Shown one piece after another: positions 1 through 6,539 of a stretch of 41,301 nucleotides of DNA; the stretch's first letter is position 1, and every line of letters begins with the position of its first letter. Origin of the DNA: Gammaproteobacteria bacterium RIFCSPHIGHO2_12_FULL_63_22. GTDB taxonomy: Bacteria; Pseudomonadota; Gammaproteobacteria; Xanthomonadales; Xanthomonadaceae. Both the position numbers and the translations under genes were made by a program. Location: the NCBI GenBank assembly GCA_001801685.1, contig MGYJ01000098.1, positions 1 to 41,301 on the forward strand, written 5' to 3'. The notes under the pieces are model-generated. The model was given only the letters and a program-made list of their open reading frames with translations, had not been told where the DNA came from and searched no databases.

Positions 1-88
1 CCCCCGGTACCCCGGTACCTTGGTCAGTGGGCGCTCACATGCGAAGTGAGCACTAACCCACGACGCGCCGACCCATGTGCACAGATTG
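1..88. repeat. Terminal direct repeat, left copy (circular contig overlap)
   Basis: Positions 1-88 are identical to 41214-41301. Closing the ends gives a circle of 41,213 bp. The repeat begins inside a C-run followed by two GGTACC palindromes. At 88 bp it looks more like an assembler overlap from a circular or circularly permuted template than a natural terminal repeat, but the sequence alone cannot decide. On the closed circle terS sits just upstream of terL on the same strand, the expected phage order. Confidence 0.9.
27..61. other. Hairpin in terS-terL gap, candidate packaging signal
   Basis: GCTCAC (33-38) pairs with GTGAGC (46-51) around a 7-nt loop, and the outer arms GTGGG (27-31) and CCCAC (57-61) also pair. 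Its right arm, read on the minus strand (TTAGTGCTCACT), resembles the palindromic elements at 39479 and 41056. It lies in the non-coding gap between terS and terL on the circular map, a usual place for pac or cos. The role is inferred. Confidence 0.45.
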
Positions 89-191
89 TGTATAACTATC
101 GATTTTACATAATGGACATTATGCGACTCATGCAGTGCACCAACACTTATACATCATGCACTTACGCCGCATTGCACGGCGCATGACCTGC

Positions 192-674
192 CTATTTATT
201 GGGCAACTCTGCCATGGGTACTACATCTAGTGGGTCGGCGCCATCGGGCACGCGCTCGGCCTGTGGGTAACTCTGATCAATCACGCGGCCTGCCCCAGGA
301 TCGAGCACGACCGTGATCGTCGTGTCCTGCTGGACCTCTTGCTTGGGTCTGTACCTGGCGTCTCGACGCTCGGCAATCCATTGGGCCGACCTGAGCAGCT
401 CCCGCGCACGTGCTAGCTCCAACTGGTCAGGCGCATCCATGAGCATTTGCTGGGCATCGGCGAGCTGAGCGTCACACCAGACCTGGCGCAGTTGCTCATA
501 CCCGTCCATATTTGCGAGCCATAGGGCGAGGGTAGATCGTCCTACGTTGTGTCGTGCTGCGATGTCTGCCATCGTCTGGCCGTCGAGGATGCTGACTACG
601 GCGTCCTCACAGATGGCCTGTCTGCGAGGATTTTGGACTGATCCACTGACGCCTAAGACGTGGGTATTTGCCAT
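192..674 (-). CDS. terS: Terminase small subunit (TerS)
   Basis: A 160-residue protein. Residues about 20-55 form a helix-turn-helix of the type that binds packaging DNA, followed by a helical segment with the AERRDARYRPKQE-style tail typical of phage small terminases (the region preceding the C-terminal portal- and TerL-binding part). It would recognise the packaging site and load the large subunit. On the closed circle it lies upstream of terL on the same strand. The ATG at 672-674 has no visible Shine-Dalgarno sequence, and a promoter (682-710) would start transcription almost at the ATG, so the message may be leaderless. Identification rests on HTH layout, tail motif and position. Confidence 0.75.
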   Translation of the reverse strand: MANTHVLGVSGSVQNPRRQAICEDAVVSILDGQTMADIAARHNVGRSTLALWLANMDGYEQLRQVWCDAQLADAQQMLMDAPDQLELARARELLRSAQWIAERRDARYRPKQEVQQDTTITVVLDPGAGRVIDQSYPQAERVPDGADPLDVVPMAELPNK

Positions 675-681
675 GGCGCAG

Positions 682-710
682 ATGGTAGTCAGCGATCACT
701 ACCAAGTCAA
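682..710 (-). promoter_or_regulatory. Promoter candidate for terS / late leftward transcription
   Basis: On the minus strand TTGACT (705-710) and TACCAT (682-687) are separated by exactly 17 bases. The predicted start falls next to the terS ATG at 674, which would make a leaderless transcript. The -10 box matches only 4 of 6 consensus bases. Confidence 0.4.
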
Positions 711-781
711 GACCTGCTGCGGAGCGGGGCGCTTGCGGCTTTGAGGCGCCGCGCCTGGGGCGAGTTGTAGTTGACTGGACG

Positions 782-826
782 GAGGTCAAAGACAAGACCA
801 AGCAAGTCAAGACCAAGCAAAGTCAA
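782..826. repeat. Short tandem repeat upstream of terS
   Basis: The unit CAAGACCAAGCAA occurs twice in tandem (about 793-820) with partial units on each side, and CAAGTCAAGACC recurs at 704-715. Read on the minus strand each unit contains a TTGACTT- or TTGTCTT-like -35 box, so this could be a string of regulator or polymerase contact sites before the late region. Confidence 0.5.
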
Positions 827-868
827 AAACACCGGGGGCGCGCGGGGGAGTCGGCGGGGTGTTTTTGA
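823..868. terminator. Bidirectional terminator-like stem-loop
   Basis: A perfect 11-bp inverted repeat, TCAAAAACACC (823-833) and GGTGTTTTTGA (858-868), with a GC-rich loop. A T-run follows the stem on both strands, so it could stop transcription from either side and insulate the late promoter from the region to the right. Confidence 0.6.
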
Positions 869-901
869 TGGTACGGCTGGATTCTGGTCCGGATGGCGTG
901 T

Positions 902-1180
902 TGCCTATTTTTTAGGCAGCGCGCTTCCTTGAAAGCCTTGTGCTGTGGCGATCTACGTTTTTCTATCCACAGGCAAATAGTTCTTGACAACGTATTTGCG
1001 GGCTTTTTGCCTTGGAGCCGCCTATTGGCGGCGTGTAGGCCAAAGCCTTGCGCTGCAATGGTTTCGGAGGCGTTGCCTATTTTTTAGGCAGCAGTTATCC
1101 ACAAGCTAGTAGATTTGATAAATTGGTGTATGCCTTGTGTTTGCTGCAACTACACGATTCTGCTGACTATTTTTTAGGCA
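902..1180. repeat. Dispersed 17-bp palindromic repeat TGCCTATTTTTTAGGCA
   Basis: Exact copies lie at 902-918 and 1074-1090, a one-mismatch copy at 1164-1180, and a two-mismatch copy at 189-205 overlapping the terS stop codon. Each has 6-bp arms (TGCCTA/TAGGCA) around a T-run. They could be iterons, binding sites of a regulator, or transcription stop signals. The T-rich loop rather than a trailing T-run argues against simple terminators. Confidence 0.75.
1095..1103 (+). promoter_or_regulatory. DnaA box TTATCCACA
   Basis: A perfect match to the consensus DnaA-binding 9-mer, five bases after a copy of the 17-bp palindrome. A related CTATCCACA lies at 963-971. Confidence 0.5.
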
Positions 1181-1231
1181 GATTGAGGCCGTTCCAGTTG
1201 AATGAAGCTATTGATTGGCCTGTCTTGATAG

Positions 1232-1261
1232 TTAAAACTCATTAGACGGCGCGTATACGCG
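1232..1261 (+). promoter_or_regulatory. Promoter/operator candidate for the 1336-2984 operon
   Basis: TTAAAA (1232-1237) and TATACG (1254-1259) are 16 bases apart, and the -10 box lies inside a perfect 12-bp palindrome CGCGTATACGCG (1250-1261) that could be an operator. A second -10-like TATACT lies at 1265-1270. Both boxes match consensus at only 4 of 6 positions. Confidence 0.35.
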
Positions 1262-1335
1262 GCCTATACTGGCATCGTCAATACGGCGCACCACGCGCAA
1301 CCGGCGCCTCGCGGGATCAGAGGCAGGGAGTCAAA

Positions 1336-1851
1336 ATGTCTGACACAACCATCTACTACATCGACAGCAACGGCAAGCCGCAAACGGCAGCGCTATCGAT
1401 CATCGACAGCGCCAGCGGATGCCACTGCGAGCAGGACATACTCGGCAGCATGGACATCACCGGATGCGGCAACGTGCATCGAGTCCAGGACGACAAGGAT
1501 GACTGCGAGAGCGACATGCAGCGCGCCGCACTGGCGGCCGGAGCCACGTATTACGCCGACGACGCAGATGCGGCCAAGTGGTGGATCGACTATGTTGCCG
1601 GCTACAACGCCACGCAAGTCGAGTGCGACGAGCTGCGCGACGAACTCAAGAGTATGGATTACGACGCGCTCCGCGCCATTACCGCTGAGTACCTTGGAGA
1701 TGACGAGGCGGGCAGACTCCGCGAGGACGAGATGATGGATCGGTTGATCGATGTCTTGCACGAGGGCGCCAACTATTACGAGATGGAGCGCGGCGTTTTT
1801 GCCGGGAATCTCGCCACGCTGCGCTCCATCATTGATGGGGAGCAATCATGA
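1336..1851 (+). CDS. Hypothetical acidic phage protein
   Basis: A 171-residue strongly acidic protein preceded by a GGGAG ribosome site. It contains a Cys-rich patch near residues 29-44 (CHCEQD, CG) and an acidic helical C-terminal half. I do not recognise a family. It is the first gene of the small rightward operon, and its stop overlaps the next start as ATGA, indicating translational coupling. The acidic character would fit a protein-binding or DNA-mimic role, but there is no direct evidence. Confidence 0.75.
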   Translation: MSDTTIYYIDSNGKPQTAALSIIDSASGCHCEQDILGSMDITGCGNVHRVQDDKDDCESDMQRAALAAGATYYADDADAAKWWIDYVAGYNATQVECDELRDELKSMDYDALRAITAEYLGDDEAGRLREDEMMDRLIDVLHEGANYYEMERGVFAGNLATLRSIIDGEQS

Positions 1852-2123
1852 GCTACATCAACAACGGCCGCCCGACCGACATCTGGCACGGCATTACCGC
1901 TCGCATGCTGCTGGAGCGTGCTGGCCAGGCACGCGGCCTGGGCATGACCGACGAAGCCGACTCGATGGCCTACGTCGCGTCCCTGATGCACGCGGCCGAG
2001 CCGATCCTCGCCCCTGATTTCGCCGGCGCAGAACAATCGATGTGGGCGGTCGAGCGACGGCTGGTGGCTGATTTCGTCGGCCCGGCGCATCCGGCCGATA
2101 TTTGCCATCCTGCGCTAGCCTGA
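1848..2123 (+). CDS. Hypothetical phage protein, 91 aa
   Basis: A 91-residue mostly helical protein without cysteines in a zinc pattern or membrane segments. It overlaps the previous gene by ATGA and is followed 10 bases later by the next gene. I do not recognise a family. Its place among small conserved phage genes suggests an early accessory function. Confidence 0.65.
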   Translation: MSYINNGRPTDIWHGITARMLLERAGQARGLGMTDEADSMAYVASLMHAAEPILAPDFAGAEQSMWAVERRLVADFVGPAHPADICHPALA

Positions 2124-2133
2124 GGAGATAGCC

Positions 2134-2361
2134 ATGGCCACAAAGCACACCTGCAACAATGGTAACGGACCGGTCTTTGGTAAGCGCCAGCCCTACGGAT
2201 CAGGCTGCGCGCGCTGCGACGAGTTGACGCTCGGCGCGGCACCGGTTGTCTGGTCATCGACTCGGCGCCGTGAGATGGAGGCCAAGCAAATCCGCGCCAT
2301 CCGCGCGCACGACTGCAAAACCAGCAAATGCGGCCCAGTTTGCACCGCATTTGAGTCCTGA
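2134..2361 (+). CDS. Small conserved phage zinc-type protein
   Basis: A 75-residue protein with a GAGGAG ribosome site. It has the layout of a small phage family I recognise by pattern: an N-terminal Asn/Gly/Pro stretch, a CxRCDEL..GA core at residues about 24-33, a basic helix with an IRAH motif near residue 55, and a C-terminal CxxxxCGPVCTxxE (about 61-72). The paired cysteines and the His look like a zinc site. The family's function is unknown. Relatives are scattered through phages of high-GC bacteria. Confidence 0.75.
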   Translation: MATKHTCNNGNGPVFGKRQPYGSGCARCDELTLGAAPVVWSSTRRREMEAKQIRAIRAHDCKTSKCGPVCTAFES

Positions 2362-2371
2362 GACTGAGACC

Positions 2372-2563
2372 ATGCCAGAAATCCACGTTTTCCTGCGCGT
2401 CCAGTGGGGCAAAAGGCGCATTTTCCCGGCCTGCCCGATCGCTGGTCTTTTTGCCGAGATCGCCGGCGAGAGCACACTGACCTCGCGCAACATCGAGATC
2501 ATCAAAAAACTCGGATACCGAGTGATTGTCGATATCCCGGCCGACCTACCAGAGGAGCTATGA
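2372..2563 (+). CDS. Hypothetical small protein, 63 aa
   Basis: A 63-residue protein starting at the ATG at 2372, ten bases after the preceding stop. An upstream in-frame extension exists but lies inside the preceding gene and is unlikely. It begins with an alternating hydrophobic strand-like segment (PEIHVFLRVQW). No family recognised. The next gene follows by two bases from the AGGAG motif near its end. Confidence 0.6.
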   Translation: MPEIHVFLRVQWGKRRIFPACPIAGLFAEIAGESTLTSRNIEIIKKLGYRVIVDIPADLPEEL

Positions 2564-2565
2564 CC

Positions 2566-2838
2566 ATGTCCAACATCACCCACACACCCGAGCCATGGGA
2601 GGCCGTCAGCAATCTAGTCCGTACCGCTCGCACTGCTGATGGTGGCGGGGTCTTGGTCGCCGAATGCCCCGCCAACACCGGGCATCGCATTGAGGATGCC
2701 CGCCTGATTTCGGCGGCACCGGATTTGCTGGCAGCTCTTGCTGGCCTCTTGGACGTCGTCGGCGTCCGAATCGACGATCCGCGCATTGCTCAATTTGATG
2801 CCGCCCGCGCCGCAATCGCCAAGGCGACGCAACCATGA
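2566..2838 (+). CDS. HTPEPW-type small phage protein
   Basis: A 90-residue protein of the widespread phage family beginning HTPEPW and ending in an ARLISAAPDLLAAL segment (residues about 46-58). The start at 2566 is preferred to the in-frame ATG at 2560 because AGGAG (2552-2556) is well spaced only for 2566. Function is unknown. A second, more divergent member with the same EPW...ARRIVACVNACAG layout is carried by a cassette at 5091-5630. Confidence 0.75.
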   Translation: MSNITHTPEPWEAVSNLVRTARTADGGGVLVAECPANTGHRIEDARLISAAPDLLAALAGLLDVVGVRIDDPRIAQFDAARAAIAKATQP

Positions 2839-2984
2839 CCGCCGACTACAATCATGCCGCGATCACTTGGATCAAGGCGTACTTGATCGCCCTCGGCAAC
2901 GGTGCCGAGGTCTGGCTCTTGGCGTCACATCGCCCGGCGACGTGGCGGCGATCGATCCGAGAACAACTTCGGCTCATCCTGTAG
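2835..2984 (+). CDS. Small basic protein, 49 aa
   Basis: A 49-residue ORF beginning at an ATG that overlaps the stop of the previous gene (ATGA), the coupling seen elsewhere in this operon. The N-terminal half is hydrophobic/amphipathic (ITWIKAYLIALG) and the C-terminus is Arg-rich (PATWRRSIREQLR). No family recognised. Last gene of the operon, ten bases before a GC-rich stem-loop. Confidence 0.5.
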   Translation: MTADYNHAAITWIKAYLIALGNGAEVWLLASHRPATWRRSIREQLRLIL

Positions 2985-2993
2985 CCTGGGAAG

Positions 2994-3030
2994 CGGGCCA
3001 CTGCTGCGCTTTGCTCGCCTCGGTGGCCCG
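2994..3030. terminator. Stem-loop between converging operons
   Basis: CGGGCCAC (2994-3001) pairs perfectly with GTGGCCCG (3023-3030). It lies in the 50-bp gap between the rightward operon (ends 2984) and the leftward operon (ends 3035). There is no T-run, so it may be a weak or factor-dependent terminator. Confidence 0.4.
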
Positions 3031-3034
3031 TGCC

Positions 3035-3295
3035 TCAATCCTCGTCGACCTGTCGCATCCTGGGCCGTTTTCGCTGCGCCGACGGCATCGTCTGACTGCC
3101 AACATGCCACGCGCCACAATGGTGGCAGCGGTAGGCCGTGACGCGGCCACGCTGCATGCCCCGCATCGAGTGATGGGCGGCCGAATGGCTCGCATGCGGG
3201 AATTTCCCGGCGCATTCCGTTTCCCGGGTGGGGTCCAGTCCCTGGACCGCCAATTGCAGCCGCAGCCGCAGCTCTGCCTCATCCTCCGGGCTCAT
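3035..3295 (-). CDS. Small zinc-ribbon-like phage protein
   Basis: An 86-residue protein. The central part has a Cys residue followed by a His-rich stretch, then the YRCHHCGAWHVG motif (residues about 55-66), which matches small phage proteins with a CxxCGxWH zinc knuckle. The start overlaps the stop of the helicase gene as TGATG, so it is translationally coupled to it. Last gene of the leftward early operon. Exact role unknown. Confidence 0.65.
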   Translation of the reverse strand: MSPEDEAELRLRLQLAVQGLDPTRETECAGKFPHASHSAAHHSMRGMQRGRVTAYRCHHCGAWHVGSQTMPSAQRKRPRMRQVDED

Positions 3296-4662
3296 CAGTC
3301 CCGGAACCGCTTAGGCACCCATCCGCCGTTCTCGGGGCGGGGGCTGTCGCCCTCCCACGTCCCGAACGACATCGACGCGCCGCCGAAGCGCAGCAACACG
3401 TCACCCAGCGGGCCGTCTCGATGCTTGCGGACCAGCAATTCGGCGAATCCTTGGCACCACGGGGCCTGATTGTAAAGGGCCTCCCGATGCAGCATGGCCA
3501 CGATGTCGGCATCCTGCTCGATCTCGCCAGAGTCCCGCAGATCAGACAGGATCGGGCGCTTGTCAGTCCGTGTCTCGCTCGCTCGATTGAGCTGGACCAG
3601 CAGCAAGATGGGCACGCGGAGCTCCTTGGCCAGCGCCTTGAGGGCGTTGGTAATGCTCCCGACCTCTCTCGCCCGAGAATCACCGCGTCCGCCGCCCATC
3701 AAGCCCAAGTGATCGATGATGACGAGGTCGAGGCCGTGCATCCGCTGCAATCGCCGCGCCCGGCCACGGACATGCGCCACCGACACGGCCGGCTTGTCGT
3801 CAATCCAGACGCGCTGTCCGGCCGCAGCAGGGACCGAATCCGCCAGCCTTGACCAGCCCCACGCCGGGACGGCTCCGGCGCGCATGGAATGCACGCTGAC
3901 AGACGACCTCGAGGCCATCAACCGCATGCCGATCTGCTCGCGGCCCATTTCCAGGCTGTGGAACAGGACCGCTTTACCGGCGCAAGCCAAGTAGTCAGCG
4001 ATTTGGCAGGCAAGCGCCGTCTTCCCGACCGAGGGCCTGGCGGCCAAGACGACCAATTGACCAGGATCAAGCCCGCATGTCAGCGCGTCGAAATCCTCGA
4101 CGCCGGTCATCAGCCCGCGCCGGGCGATCCGCGTGTCGATGTATTGGAGCGCCTCGCCAAACACATCGGCCAGCAAGGCCGGTTCTTCGCCGCCGCCGTC
4201 GTCGCCCGCCACCGCCAATGCCCCCTCGATCTGGGAGATGATCGCCGCCGACGAATCTCTGCCAGGCAGAGAGCAACGATTTACTAGCGAGTAGCCAATC
4301 TCCATCAGCCGCCTCAATGCCGCCTGCTCGACGACGATCTCGGCATAGCGGCGAATGTTGGCCGCCGAGGGCGTGGCGTTGGCAATTTCTCCCAGATAGG
4401 CGAGGCCGCCGGTCTGCTCGACTTCAGCCGCCTTGGTGATTGAGGCGTAGACCGTCACAACGTCGAGATGCTGACCACCGCCGGCAATTAAAGAGATATG
4501 TCGGAAAATCCGGCGATGGTCGTCGCGGTAGAAGTCTCTCTCCGTCACCATGTCGGCGATGCGGTCCCAGGCCGTGTTGTCCAGCAACAGGCCGCCGATC
4601 AGGGATTGCTCGGCCTCGATGGAATGGGGCGGCATCACAGGTGAAAATGAATCAGAAAACAA
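3295..4662 (-). CDS. dnaB: Replicative DNA helicase, DnaB type
   Basis: A 455-residue hexameric helicase. Residues about 12-110 are the DnaB N-terminal helical domain (HSIEAEQSLIGGLLLDN). The RecA-like motor has Walker A ARPSVGKTA (208-216), Walker B LVIIDHLG (313-320), the QLNR motif (357-360) and DLRDSGEIEQDAD (374-386). It unwinds the fork ahead of phage replication. The start is a TTG, 10 bases after a strong GGAGG; the next in-frame ATG (residue 10) lacks a ribosome site. It lies just downstream of the cassette array and in the same operon, so transcription through the array is needed to express it unless there is a promoter in 4663-4772. Confidence 0.93.
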   Translation of the reverse strand: MFSDSFSPVMPPHSIEAEQSLIGGLLLDNTAWDRIADMVTERDFYRDDHRRIFRHISLIAGGGQHLDVVTVYASITKAAEVEQTGGLAYLGEIANATPSAANIRRYAEIVVEQAALRRLMEIGYSLVNRCSLPGRDSSAAIISQIEGALAVAGDDGGGEEPALLADVFGEALQYIDTRIARRGLMTGVEDFDALTCGLDPGQLVVLAARPSVGKTALACQIADYLACAGKAVLFHSLEMGREQIGMRLMASRSSVSVHSMRAGAVPAWGWSRLADSVPAAAGQRVWIDDKPAVSVAHVRGRARRLQRMHGLDLVIIDHLGLMGGGRGDSRAREVGSITNALKALAKELRVPILLLVQLNRASETRTDKRPILSDLRDSGEIEQDADIVAMLHREALYNQAPWCQGFAELLVRKHRDGPLGDVLLRFGGASMSFGTWEGDSPRPENGGWVPKRFRD

Positions 4663-4772
4663 GGCGCTTTTCCTCCCTCGTTATTCATCCACAGGCCCGA
4701 TACGACTGGCGTAGCTGGGGGTTGCGGGGTAGATGACGGGTTGTTTTACATCTTTTAGGCGGTCTACTTCAC
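4663..4772. other. Spacer between helicase gene and cassette array
   Basis: Carries the helicase ribosome site, a near DnaA box (TTCATCCACA, about 4685) and the end of the phage sequence interrupted by the array. The sequence just left of the array (CTACTTCACG) does not form a complete attC, so this edge is an attI-like or secondary insertion half-site rather than another cassette end. Confidence 0.5.
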
Positions 4773-5060
4773 GTTCGGCGTCTCGGGCGGAACCTTGTAG
4801 CCTGGGCATCCGCCGCCGCTGTAGTCAAAGCCGGTGCAACCCTTGTCGGCGTTCTTGCACGGGTTTCCGCAGCTACCGCTGCACGGGATAACCTTGTGGC
4901 CCTTTGCCTTCTCAGTGTGCAGGTACGTCAGCGCCTCTTCTGGCTTCAGTGGCGTGCCGTCGTCCTTCTGGAAGATGCCAAAGTCACTCGGGAACTTGTT
5001 GTTCCGCAGGAATCCGTCAACGTTCATGCACATGCTTCTTCGTGTCCAGGTTGTTTCCAT
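4764..5060 (-). CDS. Cassette 1: Cys-rich hypothetical protein
   Basis: A 98-residue protein starting at the ATG at 5060, with AGAGGA six bases upstream; a longer in-frame start at 5075 lies upstream of that site. The C-terminal third is Cys/Gly-rich (CSGSCGNPCKNADKGC and GGGCPGY), resembling a small metal- or disulfide-stabilised knot. No family recognised. Its last residues (PNVK) and stop codon lie across the left array boundary in phage backbone sequence, so insertion of the array gave this gene its present end. Leftward, with the phage operon. Confidence 0.7.
   Translation of the reverse strand: METTWTRRSMCMNVDGFLRNNKFPSDFGIFQKDDGTPLKPEEALTYLHTEKAKGHKVIPCSGSCGNPCKNADKGCTGFDYSGGGCPGYKVPPETPNVK
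4773..4780 (+). other. Left boundary half-site of the cassette array
   Basis: GTTCGGCG is the exact complement of CGCCGAAC in the R'' box of attC1 (5115-5122), which marks it as the left edge of the first cassette. No partner R''/L'' lies to its left, so the original site was probably an attI-like or secondary G/TT site in the phage. Confidence 0.7.
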
Positions 5061-5090
5061 TTCTAGTCCTCTCAAAAGTCGGCGCTGGTA

Positions 5091-5630
5091 CTACGGCGCT
5101 TCGTTGTCGGCAGCCGCCGAACCCGGCGCTTGAGAGGGACGCTCCGCCGATGATGCCGGCTCCGCGCCCCTCAGCTCCACGTTGTGCGTCTCTGCCGCCG
5201 CGTCACCAGCGCTGACTTTTGGCGGGGCGGGAAGTGGCATCCAAGTTGCGGCGGCCATCTTCTGGTTGCTGTGCCAGAAAATCCCACCTATCCAAGCGCC
5301 GTGAACAGTCTTGCCGGCGCGGACAAACAAAACCTCTTGTGCCTCTTTTGGCAGTTCATCAACAACGTCGCGCCAGCGCGGTGCCTCTTCGAGTCGCTCA
5401 ACCAGTCCAACCACAAACCCGCCTTGCTCAAGTTCTTCGGTCGTCACTCCGGCACAAGCATTCACGCAGGCCACGATGCGCCGTGCGTCGTTCTTACCGC
5501 TGGCTATCGCCACAGGGCCGCACTCGCCGTCTGGTGGGTAAATACCGCATTCGTGGTCAAGCGTACCCTCGAACGGCGGCGCGTTGAATTGGTGCTCCGA
5601 CCATTCCCACGGTTCTTTCGTGTGTTCCAT
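5091..5630 (-). CDS. Cassette 2: HTPEPW-type phage protein with attC-encoded tail
   Basis: A 179-residue ORF with AAGGA before the ATG. Residues 1-60 match the phage family beginning HT-EPW and ending ARRIVACVNACAG. Residues about 85-135 (RWRDVVDELPKE, then GAWIGGIFWHSNQKMAAATWMPLPAPP) look like a second, DUF551-like segment with the WMPLP ending, so it is probably a two-domain protein. The last ~30 residues (from HNVELRG on) are translated from attC1. Both families are phage accessory proteins of unknown function. Confidence 0.75.
   Translation of the reverse strand: MEHTKEPWEWSEHQFNAPPFEGTLDHECGIYPPDGECGPVAIASGKNDARRIVACVNACAGVTTEELEQGGFVVGLVERLEEAPRWRDVVDELPKEAQEVLFVRAGKTVHGAWIGGIFWHSNQKMAAATWMPLPAPPKVSAGDAAAETHNVELRGAEPASSAERPSQAPGSAAADNEAP
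5116..5187 (+). other. attC1 recombination site
   Basis: R'' GCCGAAC (5116-5122), R' GTTGTGC (5181-5187), 72 bp. The L'' arm (TGAGAGGGACGC) has extra bases relative to the complement of L' (TGAGGGGCGC), the asymmetry that orients attC to the right. R'' matches the left array edge over 8 nt. The gene to its right reads completely through it. Confidence 0.8.
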
Positions 5631-5649
5631 TTGTCATCCTTACCAAGAC

Positions 5650-5718
5650 GCACAACCCTACGGTCAAGCGGACCGTTCGCAATAAGGCCGCTCACGGCCG
5701 CTTACCTACACGTTATGC
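5650..5718 (+). other. attC2 recombination site
   Basis: R'' GCACAAC (5650-5656), L'' TCAAGCGG (5664-5671), L' CCGCTTA (5698-5704), R' GTTATGC (5712-5718). L'' carries the classic extra C relative to L'. R'' with its flank (GACGCACAAC) complements the cassette's left edge perfectly over 10 nt. Confidence 0.9.
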
Positions 5719-5719
5719 A

Positions 5720-5947
5720 TCAATACCGGCGGTGCCACTCGCCGTCCTGCGAATCGCGCTCTTCGTCCCAATCGTTGGAGCTTGCCGGGTAGCTCTCGCC
5801 AATCACTCGCAGCGTTCCGCCGCACGCGCACCGACCGCCATCGACTTGCTGGTCGTTCATGTATTCGCTTTCCGCTCCGCACGCGGCGCACTTCGCTACC
5901 TGTCGAATCTGGTAGTCGGCGGGCCTGCGGTAATCTGCTCTGCTCAT
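5720..5947 (-). CDS. Cassette 3: small zinc-ribbon protein
   Basis: A 75-residue protein starting at 5947 with GGAGAGAAG upstream. Cysteines at 20, 23, 40 and 42 (CAAC ... CACGG) look like a zinc ribbon. The C-terminus is acidic and charged. The stop codon is one base from R' of attC2 and the start is 25 bp from R'' of attC3, so the gene fills the cassette tightly. No precise family recognised. An upstream in-frame extension to 6001 would run into attC3 and is not needed. Confidence 0.75.
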   Translation of the reverse strand: MSRADYRRPADYQIRQVAKCAACGAESEYMNDQQVDGGRCACGGTLRVIGESYPASSNDWDEERDSQDGEWHRRY

Positions 5948-5971
5948 CTCTTCTCTCCGATCAAAGTTGAT

Positions 5972-6075
5972 GCATAACCCTGCGCTGAACGCGGACACCA
6001 AACAGCGGGCATCCGCAGTGCATTTAATCGAGCTTCCCGGCGCGCTGTTCGGTGCCGGTTAGCTCCACGTTATGC
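5972..6075 (+). other. attC3 recombination site
   Basis: R'' GCATAAC (5972-5978), R' GTTATGC (6069-6075), 104 bp, the longest of the set. L'' CTGAACGCGGACACC and L' GGTGCCGGTTAG pair with bulged bases on the left arm. The cassette edges match perfectly over 11 nt (TGATGCATAAC against the R' of attC2). Confidence 0.88.
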
Positions 6076-6432
6076 CTCTTCAAAATCCACGCTCTCGCTG
6101 TAGTAGCCGTTACTTTCGCCGTACCAGCGAATGTCCACGTAGCCCTTGCGTGTGGCGAACTTGTAGAACGTCCAAGTGAATCTGTCTTGGTCTTCCTTCG
6201 TAACGCCGTCCGGGTTTTTGTCGCTGGTGGCTTCTTCGGCCACAAGGATCGGCTCGCCAACCAAGTCGGCCAGGTCGCCCACGATGTCCTCCACCGTCAC
6301 CGACTCGCAGCAGTCTTGCGAGTGGTAGAGCTTGTACCGCTTGCCTTCGCTGGTGATGAAAACAATCTCATCATCGCCAACTTGCTCCGCCTTGGTCAGC
6401 GTTTTACCAATCAGGTCTTTCAGTTCTGCCAT
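6070..6432 (-). CDS. Cassette 4: DUF7448-like protein
   Basis: A 120-residue protein with GGAGA before the ATG at 6432. I recognise the family by its conserved strings: LIGKTL near the N-terminus, YHSQDCCESVTVEDI (about 50-64), GDLxDLVG, AEEATS, TWTFYKFATRKG and IRWYGESNGYYSESVDF at the C-terminus. Members are known from phages and scattered bacterial loci. No function is established. Its stop codon lies inside the R' box of attC3, so the recombination site supplies the stop. Leftward, with the phage operon. Confidence 0.85.
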   Translation of the reverse strand: MAELKDLIGKTLTKAEQVGDDEIVFITSEGKRYKLYHSQDCCESVTVEDIVGDLADLVGEPILVAEEATSDKNPDGVTKEDQDRFTWTFYKFATRKGYVDIRWYGESNGYYSESVDFEEA

Positions 6433-6473
6433 TTTGTTCTCCAATCGTAAAAGTCGGTTCTGGTGGCACGGCG

Positions 6474-6535
6474 GCATAACACGTCAGTCAACCGGACGTG
6501 CCGCAAGCGGCCCGCCGGTTACTTCGGCGTTATGC
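6474..6535 (+). other. attC4 recombination site
   Basis: R'' GCATAAC (6474-6480), L'' TCAACCGG (6488-6495), L' CCGGTTA (6515-6521), R' GTTATGC (6529-6535). A textbook short attC: L'' and L' are complementary apart from one extra C in L'', and the central stem is GCCGCAAGCGGC-like. Cassette edges match over 8 nt. Confidence 0.93.
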
Positions 6536-6539
6536 ACCC

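Larger units (their letters stand above)
869..1335. other. Non-coding region, candidate replication origin
   Basis: No convincing gene. The region holds three copies of a 17-bp palindrome (902, 1074, 1164), a perfect DnaA box (1095-1103), a one-mismatch DnaA box (963-971), the repeated string GCCTTG[T/C]GCTG (about 937 and 1047), AT-rich patches and a palindromic promoter region before the rightward operon. Iterons plus DnaA boxes in a non-coding gap are the usual signature of an origin. The phage encodes a DnaB-type helicase and a DnaT/O-like protein that could act here. The origin function is inferred. Confidence 0.45.

Noticed and set aside
1-88. True short direct terminal repeats of the packaged DNA
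   Set aside because: 88 bp is very short for natural terminal repeats and typical of assembly overlap; kept as circular closure without claiming a virion end.
782-826. CRISPR array
   Set aside because: The repeat unit is 13-15 bases in direct tandem with no spacers.
4663-4780. A thirteenth complete attC at the left edge
   Set aside because: R' is present but no matching L''/R'' lies upstream, so it is only a half-site (attI-like or secondary).
6052-6450. Rightward ORF opposite the DUF7448-like gene
   Set aside because: The leftward frame has a strong ribosome site and clear family motifs; the rightward one is the antisense shadow.
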